Source: Nocardioides sambongensis (GTDB lineage Bacteria > Actinomycetota > Actinomycetes > Propionibacteriales > Nocardioidaceae). Taken from it: a stretch of 64,000 nt of DNA. The notes beneath the pieces were generated by a model that saw only the letters and a program-made list of their open reading frames with translations, ran no database searches and was not told the DNA's origin. The stretch is taken from positions 3,424,501-3,488,500 of the forward strand of contig NZ_CP041091.1 of NCBI RefSeq assembly GCF_006494815.1, read 5' to 3'. The position numbers and the translations under genes were made by a program. Shown one piece after another: positions 56,343-64,000 of this stretch (the stretch's first letter is position 1; the number at the start of each line of letters is the position of its first letter).

Positions 56343-57425
56343 TCACTCGCCCCTGATGAACGCCTCGAGCTCGGCGCGACCCTCGGTGTCCTCCATCTGC
56401 ACCGGCGGGGACTTCATCAGGTAGGCCGAGGCCGGGAGGATCGGGCCGCCGTGGCCGCGGTCCTTGGCGATCTTGGCGGCGCGGACGGCGTCGATGATGA
56501 TGCCGGCCGAGTTCGGGGAGTCCCAGACCTCGAGCTTGTACTCCAGGTTCAGCGGGACGTCACCGAAGGCGCGGCCCTCGAGGCGGACGTAGGCCCACTT
56601 GCGGTCGTCGAGCCAGGCGACGTAGTCCGACGGTCCGATGTGGACGTTCTTGTCGTCGATCTTGCCGGCCAGCGAGCCGTTCAGGTTCGAGGTGACGGCC
56701 TGGGTCTTGGAGACCTTCTTGGACTCCAGGCGCTCGCGCTCGAGCATGTTCTTGAAGTCCATGTTGCCGCCGACGTTGAGCTGGTAGGTGCGGTCCAGCG
56801 CGACGCCGCGGTCCTCGAACAGCTTCGCCATCACGCGGTGGGTGATGGTGGCGCCGACCTGCGACTTGATGTCGTCACCGACGATCGGGACGCCGGCGGC
56901 CTCGAACTTGGCGGCCCACTCGGGGTCGGAGGCGATGAAGACCGGCAGGGCGTTGACGAAGGCGACGCCCGCGTCGATCGCGCACTGCGCGTAGAACTTG
57001 TCGGCCTCCTCGGATCCCACCGGGAGGTAGGAGACGAGGACGTCGACCTCGGCGTCCTTGAGCACCTGGACCACGTCGACCGGCTCGGCCGCGGACTCCT
57101 CGATGGTGGCCCGGTAGTACTTGCCCAGGCCGTCCAGCGTCGGGCCGCGCTGCACCTCGATGCCGAGGGTGGGCACGTCGGCGATCTGGATGGTGTTGTT
57201 CTCGCTGGCGTTGATCGCCTCCGAGAGGTCCTTGCCGACCTTCTTGTCGTCGACGTCGAACGCGGCGACGAACTGCACGTCGCTCACGTGGTAGTCGCCG
57301 AACTGGACGTGCATCAGACCGGGCACGCTGCTGGCCGGGTCTGCGTCCCGGTAGTAGTGCACGCCCTGGATCAGGGACGTCGCGCAGTTGCCCACGCCGG
57401 CGATCGCTACTCGAACCGAACCCAT
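56343..57425 (-). CDS. ino1: Inositol-3-phosphate synthase
   Basis: A 360-residue myo-inositol phosphate synthase converting glucose-6-phosphate to inositol-3-phosphate with NAD. N-terminal [20 protein letters not shown], then [35 protein letters not shown] and [25 protein letters not shown]. Inositol feeds phosphatidylinositol and mycothiol, as in other actinobacteria. ATG 57425 has AGGAAGG. A PadR-like gene lies directly upstream. Confidence 0.96.
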   Translation of the reverse strand: MGSVRVAIAGVGNCATSLIQGVHYYRDADPASSVPGLMHVQFGDYHVSDVQFVAAFDVDDKKVGKDLSEAINASENNTIQIADVPTLGIEVQRGPTLDGLGKYYRATIEESAAEPVDVVQVLKDAEVDVLVSYLPVGSEEADKFYAQCAIDAGVAFVNALPVFIASDPEWAAKFEAAGVPIVGDDIKSQVGATITHRVMAKLFEDRGVALDRTYQLNVGGNMDFKNMLERERLESKKVSKTQAVTSNLNGSLAGKIDDKNVHIGPSDYVAWLDDRKWAYVRLEGRAFGDVPLNLEYKLEVWDSPNSAGIIIDAVRAAKIAKDRGHGGPILPASAYLMKSPPVQMEDTEGRAELEAFIRGE

Positions 57426-57536
57426 GGGAGTCCTTCCTGTCGTGGTCGTGGACGGCAAGGGCCCGTCCGGTGCGAGGGGTCTCCTCGCGGTGGTGAGGTC
57501 ACCGGCGGTGTGCGCCGGTCACGTCGTCGTCTGTGG

Positions 57537-58139
57537 TCAGTCGTTGCCCGCCGGCGACGGTGCCGGGGACGGGGGAGGGGGCGGCGTGTCGGTACGCGCC
57601 CCTCGTTCTGCGTTGATCAGGTCCGAGAGCCAGCGGACCTCCCGCTCGACCGACTCGACGCCGTGCCGTTGCAGCTCGGCGGCGTAGCGGTCGACCTCCT
57701 TCTGGGTCATCGCCAGCTCACGCTGGACGCGGTCCAGCCGCTCCTGCAGTCGGGAGCGGCGACCCTCCAGGACCCGGAGACGGATCTCCATGTCGGTGGA
57801 GGAGAAGAAGCGGAAGCGGATGTCGAAGTTGTCGTCCTCCCAGGCGGTGGGCCCGACCTCGGACATCAGCCGCTCGAACTCGGCGGCGCCCTTGTCGGTC
57901 AACTGGTAGACGATCCGCTGACGACGCGACGCGACGCCGGGCACCTGGTCGGGAGCGACCTCGGCGATCAGGCTGCCGCGCAGCATCTTCTTCAGCGCCG
58001 GGTAGAGGGAGCCGTAGGAGAGCAGGCGGCCCCAGCCGAGCATCAGGTTCAGCCGCTTGCGCAGCTCGTAGCCGTGCATCGGACCCTCGTGCAGCAGCCC
58101 GAGGACTGCCAGCTCGATGGTCTCTCCACGACGTGCCAT
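57537..58139 (-). CDS. PadR-family transcriptional regulator
   Basis: A 200-residue winged-helix regulator: GETIELAVLGLLHEGPMHGYELRKRL, then LLSYGSLYPALKKMLRGSLI and QRIVYQLTDKGAAEFERL, followed by a C-terminal coiled coil (RRSRLQERLDRVQRELAMTQKEVDRYAAELQ). It lies upstream of ino1 in the same direction, as in mycobacteria (Rv0047c-ino1), so autoregulation or ino1 control is likely. ATCG-TAC-CGAT just upstream (58147-58157) could be an operator. Its ligand is unknown. Confidence 0.88.
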   Translation of the reverse strand: MARRGETIELAVLGLLHEGPMHGYELRKRLNLMLGWGRLLSYGSLYPALKKMLRGSLIAEVAPDQVPGVASRRQRIVYQLTDKGAAEFERLMSEVGPTAWEDDNFDIRFRFFSSTDMEIRLRVLEGRRSRLQERLDRVQRELAMTQKEVDRYAAELQRHGVESVEREVRWLSDLINAERGARTDTPPPPPSPAPSPAGND

Positions 58140-58327
58140 GCGACCTATCGTACCGATATATCCCGCGAACGTGAACTCTCGATGGGTCGGAAGTCGCGGA
58201 CGTGGTCGCCGGGCCGTCGGCCGCACGACACCCGCGGTTCACGATGAGGGAGCCCTACCTACTGGCCCGTACCCTGATCTGCGGCGTTCGGCGGGGGGAG
58301 TCGGCGCCGTACCGATCCCCAGCACGA

Positions 58328-60702
58328 ATGAGTGAGGACGTGACCCAAGGCAAGCGGAAGGCGGGCGCAGCGAGCGGCAGCTCGCGCAGCTCCCGACGCA
58401 GCACCAAGAAGGCTGCGCCCAAGACCTGGAAGACCCGGCTGCGGACCACCCTCAAGTGGGGCCTCATCCTCGGGCTCGTGCTCGCCCTGATCGGCATCGG
58501 CGCGTTCGTCTACGCCTACAAGACGATCGACATCCCGGAGGCGAACTCGGAGTTCCTCACCGAGACCACGCACGTCTACTACTCCGACGGCGAGACCGAC
58601 ATCGGGCAGTTCGCGATCCAGCGCCGCGACGCCATCGACTACGACGAGATGCCGGACTCGATCAAGAACGCCGTGGTCGCGGCCGAGAACCGCACCTTCT
58701 GGACCGACGAGGGGATCGACCCCCGCGGCATCCTGCGTGCCGCCTTCAGCAACGCCCAGGGCAACTCGACGCAGGGCGCGTCCACGATCACCCAGCAGTA
58801 CGTGAAGATCCTCTACCTGACCCAGGACCGCACCTGGAAGCGGAAGATCAAGGAAGCGGTCCTCTCCCTGAAGATCCAGAACCAGTACTCGAAGGAGGAG
58901 GTGCTGGAGGGCTACCTCAACACCATCTACTTCGGGCGCGGCGCCTACGGCATCCAGGCCGCCTCCCAGGCCTACTTCGGGCGGGACGCCAAGGACCTCA
59001 CCGTGCGCCAGTCGGCGGCGCTCGCCGCGATCCTGAACAACCCCACCGGCTTCGACCCGGCCAACGGCAAGGACGCCCGCGAGCGGCTCAAGGGGCGCTA
59101 CGCCTACACCCTCGACGGCATGCACGAGATGGGCAACATCTCCGACAGCGTCTACGAGAAGGCCTCCCGCAAGCTGCCGAAGTTCCCGAAGACCTCCTCC
59201 GAGGACCAGTACGGCGGCCAGAAGGGCCACGTGCTCTCGCTGGTCCGGCAGCAGCTGCTCGACCTCGGCTTCGACGAGCAGGAGATCACCGGCGGCGGCC
59301 TCGAGGTGACCACCACCTTCACCCCGAAGGCCATGCGCGCCGCCGAGGAGGGCGTGGCCGAGGCCCGCCCCGAGGGGTTCTCCGACAAGCAGCTGCACGT
59401 CGGCGTCGCCTCGGTCGAGCCGGGCACCGGCGCGGTCCGCGGCATGTACGCCGGCCAGGACTACCTCGAGTCCCAGCTCAACTGGGCGGTGGCCGGCGGC
59501 CAGGCCGGATCCACGTTCAAGCCGTTCGCGCTCGCCGCCGGGATCAAGGCCGGCTACTCGCTGAAGGACACCTTCGACGGGAACTCCCCGTACGAGACCC
59601 CGGACGGGGAGTACGTGGAGAACCAGGGAGACGAGGACTACGGGTCCGCGATCACCATGGTCACCGCCACCGAGCACTCGGTGAACACCGCCTACGTCGA
59701 CATGACCCTGGAGATGGGCGGCGACGGGCCGCAGCAGATCATCGACATGGCCAACGCGATGGGCGTCCCCCGAAGGAGGAGGCGTCCGACCCCTACGGCA
59801 TCCCGACCACCAGCCCCGGCCTCGACCCGAACGCCCGGGTCTCGCTCGGCTCCCAGACGGTCAGCCCTATCAACATGGCCAACGGCTACGCCACGATCGC
59901 CAACGGCGGCGTCGCGGCCGACGCCTACGTCATCGAGAAGGTCGTCGACCGTGACGGCGTGGTCCGCTACGAGCACCAGGTGACCAACCACCGCGCGGTC
60001 AGCGAGGACATCGCCGCCGACGTCTCCTACGCGCTGCAGGAGACCGTCGAGGCCGACGGCGGTACGGCGTACAAGGCGGCGGGCATCAACCGGCCCGCCG
60101 GCGCCAAGACGGGCACCGCCACCAACGGCGCGGGCGAGGTCTCCTCGGCCTGGTTCGCCGGCTTCACCCCGCAGCTGGCCACCACGGTGATGTACGTGCG
60201 GGGCCAGGGCAACGAGCAGCTCAAGGACTGGCTGCCGTCCTACTTCGGCGGTGGCTACCCCGCCGACACCTGGGTCGCGGTGATGAACCGTGCCCTGGAG
60301 GGCGAGCCGGTGGAGGACCTGCCGGAGCCGGTCTACGTCGACGGAGACGCGCCGATCGACGGTCACGAGCCGCTGCCCACCTACACGCCGCCCCCGTCGA
60401 AGAAGCCGCAGCCGTCGAAGAAGCCGACCACCAAGGAGCCGGAGCCGTCGAAGGAGCCGACGACCAAGGAGCCGGAGCCGTCGAAGGAGCCGACGACCCA
60501 GGAGCCGGAGCCGACGGATCCCACCGACGACCCGACCAGCCAGAGCACGCCGCCGGACGAGAGCTCGTCCCCTCCGGGCGGCGGCAGCGGCGGCGGGTTC
60601 TTCGGCCGTCGCGGGGCCACGGCGCAACGTGAACGGGTCGGCCGCCGCAGTCATCGCACCGGCCGTCGCGGGCGGCAACGCAGGAGCGGGCCTGGCAGGT
60701 GA
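58328..60702 (+). CDS. Class A penicillin-binding protein (frameshifted in this sequence)
   Basis: Bifunctional peptidoglycan synthase, ~790 residues. Lys/Arg-rich tail, membrane segment (WGLILGLVLALIGIGAFVYA), glycosyltransferase domain (VVAAENRTFWTDEG; ASTITQQYVKILYL; YLNTIYFGRGAYGIQAASQAYFG) and transpeptidase (AGSTFKPFALAAGIKAG SxxK; SVNTAY; KTGTATNG). The break is the C run 59767-59771 (one C restores GVPPKEEASDPYG). A Pro/Lys/Glu repeat tail follows; the last residues may include another error. ATG 58328 without a clear ribosome site. Equivalent to ponA1 by position. Confidence 0.92.
60418..60510 (+). repeat. 33-bp in-frame repeat in the penicillin-binding protein tail
   Basis: Two to three ~33-base units encode the 11-residue PSKEPTTKEPE type repeat. 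This forms an extended, charged extracellular tail after the transpeptidase domain. Confidence 0.7.
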
Positions 60703-62125
60703 CCGCACACCCGAGCCGGGAGGATCCGGTCGTCCGCGCGATGAGCGAGTCGGTGGGCGGCCCGATGGGTGAGCGTGCCACGCGGCATCGCTGGTGGACC
60801 CCGGTCCGGGTGCTGCTGCTGCTCACCGCGGTGGTCTTCTCCCTCGGGATGCTGCAGAAGGCGCCGTGCTCGGTGGCCGAGGGGAAGGACCAGGACTGGA
60901 CCTACTCCCACATGTGCTACACCGACCTGCGCCCGCTGTACGTCGGCCGCGGGCTGGCCGAGCGGGCGTGGCCCTACTCCGACGACGAGCAGACCCGCGA
61001 CCGCTACGAGGTCATGGAGTATCCGGTCGGGATCGCCTACTGGGCCTGGGGACGGCTTGGGTGACGCAGGCGATCGACGGCCTCCCGGATCTCTCGGAGC
61101 GCTACCGGCTCCCGGTCGACGAGCTGTGGGGGCTGGAGTCGGTGAGCACGGAGGTCACCCGGTTCCTGCTGGTCAACGCGCTCGGATTCGCGGTGCTCGC
61201 ACTGCTCTCGGTGTGGCTGCTGGCCACCACCCACCGGGACCGGCCGTGGGACGCGGCGGCCTTCGCCCTCTCCCCGGCGCTGCTGCTCACCGGGCTGATC
61301 AACTGGGACCTGCTCTCGGTCGCCTTCGTGGCCGGAGCGCTGTGGGCCTGGTCGCGGGAGAGACCGGTCCTGACCGGGGTGATGATCGGGCTCGGCACCG
61401 CCGCGAAGCTCTATCCGCTCTTCCTGCTCGGCGGCATCCTGATCCTCTGCTGGCGGGGTCGCCGTTGGCGCGAGCTCGCGGTCACCGTCGGTGCCGCCGC
61501 GGCCAGCTGGGTGGTGGTGAACCTGCCCGCCTACCTGTCCGGCCCCGAGCAGTGGAAGGTGTTCTGGAGCTTCAACGCCGACCGGGGCAGCGACCTGGGG
61601 TCGCTCTGGCTGCTGGCCGACCAGGCCGGCGACATCGGGTTCGCGCCGTCCACCATCAACGACTGGTCGTGGTACCTCTTCGGGGCCTGGTGCCTGGGGG
61701 TGCTCCTGCTCGGCCTGCGAGCACCGGAGTCGCCGCGCCTGGCCCAGCTCGGCTTCCTGATCGTGGTCGGCTTCCTGCTGGTCAACAAGGTCTACTCGCC
61801 GCAGTACGTGTTGTGGCTGCTGCCGCTGGCGGTGCTGGCCCGGCCCCGGTGGCGCGACCAGCTGATCTGGCAGGGCTGCGAGATCTTCTACTTCTGCTCG
61901 GTCTGGTGGTACCTCGGGGGCTACCTCGACCCGGCCGGCGGCGGCGACGCCGGGTTCTACTGGCTGGCGATCCTGGTGCGGGTGCTCGGCGAGCTCTACC
62001 TGGCCGGGGTGATCGTCCGGGACATGTACCGACCCGCACACGACCCGGTCAAGGCGGAGGTGCCGGTGCCGTCGTTCGCCGGCGGACACCGTCCGCGAAC
62101 GACGGCGGAGAGCCTCAGTCGGTGA
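60699..62125 (+). CDS. GT87-type polyprenyl-linked glycosyltransferase (frameshifted in this sequence)
   Basis: A ~475-residue membrane glycosyltransferase of the GT87/DUF2029 type that uses polyprenyl-phosphate sugar donors. Multiple hydrophobic segments; LLLTGLINWDLLSVAFVAGALWAW and TAAKLYPLFLLGGILI are typical. The frame breaks at GGGG 61048-61051 (one G restores WGTAWVTQAIDG). GTG 60699 overlaps the PBP stop, so the two are coupled. Position corresponds to Rv0051. The sugar is unknown. Confidence 0.85.
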
Positions 62126-63185
62126 TGTCGACCCGGTCGAACGCGGTCGCGGTGTAGCGGACCCGCACGTCGATCGGGTCGCCCACCGCGGGCACGCGCG
62201 CGCCCGCGGGCAGGAACAGCATCGAGGCCTGCATGTGCGGCGGCTCCGCGAAGAGGCGCTGCTTGCCGTCGATCGAGTACGGCGAGCGCACGAAGCCCGC
62301 CGCGTCCAGGCCGCCGCGGGCGATCGTCGCCGCCCGGGCACGCAGCGAGTGCTCCCCGGTCGGGGCCTCCAGACCGATCCCGTGGGCGGTGCCGCCGGAG
62401 ACGATCAGCAGGTGCCCGTCCTTCGGGGCGCTGCGCCCCCGGTAGCCGAAGTGCTCGCCGCGGGCGACCGGGTGCACGTCGATCACGGTGGCGGCGACGG
62501 TCAGCGCCCCGCGGTCACCGAGCCAGAGTTCGGTGCCGATCCGGGGGCGGACGGCGAAGTCGCCGTACTCGCTGCGCAGGCGGGTCAGCTCGGCGCCGGT
62601 GAGGTGGGAGACCCAGATCGTGGAGAGGTCGGCGACGTCGGCGCCCACCGCGTCGGTGATCAGTCGGCTGACCTCGCTGTAGTGGCCGCCTGCGGCCAGC
62701 GGAAGGTGCAGCGCGAGCCCCTCGACGCGGGCGCCGGGGTGCTTGCGGAGCAGCTCGCCGGCCTCCCACAGCTCGCGGGCGGTCATCCCGTGCCGCCGCA
62801 TGCTGGTGACGTGCTCGACCACGATCCGGGCGCGCGGGTCGGCGGCGAGCAGGGCACGCAGGTCCTCGAGCCGGCTGACGGTGTGGATCAGGCGCTTGCC
62901 GAAGGTGGGGCCGGGCAGGGCGACCCAGGGTCGCCACGGGGTCAGCACGAGCAGGTCGCCGGACCACCGGGTGGCGACCTGGTCGAGCTCCTCGTAGGTG
63001 CCCACGGCCAGCGCCGGGACGTCGTGGCCGCGGTCGCGCAGCCACTGCGCCCTGCGGGCGAGCCGGCCGAGGCCGAAGCCGTAGCCGTTGCCCTTGGCCA
63101 CCGGCACCAGGCCGGGGTTGGCGGAGGCCACCGCCTCGAGGTGGGCCCGCCAGCGGGGTCCGTCGACGGTCAGGGTGAGGCTCAT
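62115..63185 (-). CDS. Alanine racemase-like PLP protein
   Basis: A 356-residue protein of the Alr N-terminal fold. The PLP lysine lies in LVPVAKGNGYGFGLGRLA, and VRPRIGTELWLGD matches the family's RPG(I/T) block. The C-terminal catalytic Tyr motif (GYxDGY in true racemases) is not evident; the matching region reads HLLIVSGGTAHGIGLEAP. It may be a racemase variant or a different PLP enzyme. Overlaps the GT87 end by 11 bases and is next to a FemX gene, so a wall role is likely. Confidence 0.75.
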   Translation of the reverse strand: MSLTLTVDGPRWRAHLEAVASANPGLVPVAKGNGYGFGLGRLARRAQWLRDRGHDVPALAVGTYEELDQVATRWSGDLLVLTPWRPWVALPGPTFGKRLIHTVSRLEDLRALLAADPRARIVVEHVTSMRRHGMTARELWEAGELLRKHPGARVEGLALHLPLAAGGHYSEVSRLITDAVGADVADLSTIWVSHLTGAELTRLRSEYGDFAVRPRIGTELWLGDRGALTVAATVIDVHPVARGEHFGYRGRSAPKDGHLLIVSGGTAHGIGLEAPTGEHSLRARAATIARGGLDAAGFVRSPYSIDGKQRLFAEPPHMQASMLFLPAGARVPAVGDPIDVRVRYTATAFDRVDITD

Positions 63186-63272
63186 GGACGTGCTCGCTTC
63201 GCTCCGGGCGCCCGGGAGGCACCAGGGGCGCTGTGTCGTCCGGTGCGCTCGCTCGGCTCACTCACCGGCCCC

Positions 63273-64000
63273 TCACCCCCGCCGCTTCATGTAGAGGTCG
63301 AACGCCTTGTAGAGCACCCGGTTGAGCGGGAGGTCCCACTCGCCGGCGTACTCGACCGCCTCGCCGCCGGTGCCGACCTTGAACTGGATCAGGCCCACGT
63401 GCGGGTCCTCGCTGTTCAGGGTCTCGGTGATCCCGCGCAGGTCGTAGACGGCCGCCCCGCGCTCCAGCGCGTCGCGCATCATCGCCCACTGCACCGCGTT
63501 GGAGCCGCGCACCTCGCGCTTGTCGGTGGAGGACGCGCCGTAGGAGTACCAGGCGTGCTCGCCGACCCGGATCGCGATGGTGGCGGCCACCAGATCGTCC
63601 TCGTGCCGAGCCAGCCAGAGCGTGAAACGGTCGGTGTCGTCGGCGCCCAGGGCCTCGGCCATGGTGGTGAAGTACGACGCCGGCCGCGGGGTGAAGTGGT
63701 CGCGCCGGGCGGTGTGCACGTAGAGGGCGTGGAACTCGGCGAGCGCCGCGGTCATCTCCGGGGTGCCGGTGGCCACCCGGGTCACCTCCACGCCGGACTT
63801 GACCGCCTTCTTGATGTTGCGCCGCCACAGCTGGTTCATCCCCTTGAGGACCTCGTCCTCGGTGCGGGGACGTTCCTCGCCGGCCTCGTCGGTGGTGCGC
63901 AGTGGGACCTGGAAGACGAAGGCGGGCTGACCGGCGGCGAAGCCACCCTCGACGCCCTGGTGGCGCCAGCCGAGCTCGTCGAGCTGGCTGAGCACGCGGG
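63273..64000 (-). CDS. FemABX-type peptidoglycan bridge aminoacyltransferase (5' end outside window)
   Basis: At least 240 residues of a GNAT-fold Fem protein, the N-terminus cut off by the window end. Visible parts: KKAVKSGVEVTRVATGTPEMTAALAEFHALYVHTARRDHFTPRPASYFTTMAEAL, ATIAIRVGEHAWYSYGASSTDKREVRGSNAVQWAMMRDALERGAAVYDLRGITE and FKVGTGGEAVEYAGEWDLPLNRVLYKAFDLYMKRRG. These use aminoacyl-tRNA to build peptide cross-bridges on lipid II or related acceptors. Confidence 0.88.
   Translation of the reverse strand, partial: RVLSQLDELGWRHQGVEGGFAAGQPAFVFQVPLRTTDEAGEERPRTEDEVLKGMNQLWRRNIKKAVKSGVEVTRVATGTPEMTAALAEFHALYVHTARRDHFTPRPASYFTTMAEALGADDTDRFTLWLARHEDDLVAATIAIRVGEHAWYSYGASSTDKREVRGSNAVQWAMMRDALERGAAVYDLRGITETLNSEDPHVGLIQFKVGTGGEAVEYAGEWDLPLNRVLYKAFDLYMKRRG

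Overview
This window is very GC-rich, high-coding-density actinobacterial chromosome. Gene order and protein sequences point to a Nocardioides-like member of the Propionibacteriales; the genus is an inference from synteny, not from a search. It contains the chromosomal origin neighbourhood: dnaA, dnaN, gnd, recF, dciA (DUF721), gyrB and gyrA run leftward from about 36.5 kb. The rpmH, rnpA, yidD, yidC, jag, rsmG, parA and parB block runs rightward. DnaA-box-like sites lie on both sides of dnaA, and parS-like sites are scattered from yidD to beyond parB.

Layout. (1) 0-6.1 kb: a SulP anion permease, then a tightly coupled trio (acyl-CoA dehydrogenase-like protein, PIG-L deacetylase fused to a NodS-like methyltransferase, family 2 glycosyltransferase), then a TDT/SLAC1-type exporter. 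(2) 6.2-23.1 kb: an accessory, defence-rich stretch. It holds an orphan beta-class DNA methyltransferase whose frame runs into a deazaflavin (F420) oxidoreductase, a secreted glycerophosphodiesterase, a DUF222/HNH protein, a complete type I Wadjet operon (jetABCD), a VapBC-type toxin-antitoxin pair, an alpha/beta hydrolase, and a two-gene unit of a PLD-helicase-DUF3427 protein with a membrane NERD nuclease-like protein. The stretch ends at tRNA-Ala(TGC). (3) 23.1-42.5 kb: tRNA-Ala, a small DLW-39 gene, tRNA-Ile(GAT), a DUF3566 gene and the replication/segregation core. (4) 42.6-54 kb, minus strand: an acyltransferase, an aminotransferase, thioredoxin and its reductase, SigM with a probable anti-sigma protein, a membrane pseudokinase, MurJ and a DUF6049 surface protein. 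(5) 54-64 kb: CCA-adding enzyme, an SRPBCC protein, inositol-1-phosphate synthase with a PadR regulator, a class A penicillin-binding protein, a GT87-type glycosyltransferase, an alanine-racemase-like protein and a FemABX-type protein cut by the window edge.

How the genes fit together. The core serves replication initiation, origin segregation and membrane/cell-wall assembly (MurJ, its pseudokinase partner, PBP1, FemX). Inositol phosphate synthase, thioredoxin and SigM point to mycothiol and redox physiology. The accessory stretch is a defence island between the nod-like cluster and the tRNA pair.

Major caveat. I find 14 single-base frame breaks in 13 genes, including dnaA (twice), gyrA, recF, yidD, trxB and the penicillin-binding protein. 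Every one is repaired by adding one base at a run of G or C. Uniform direction and context, in essential genes, indicate base-calling errors rather than biology. I annotate these genes as intact loci with a frameshift in this sequence.
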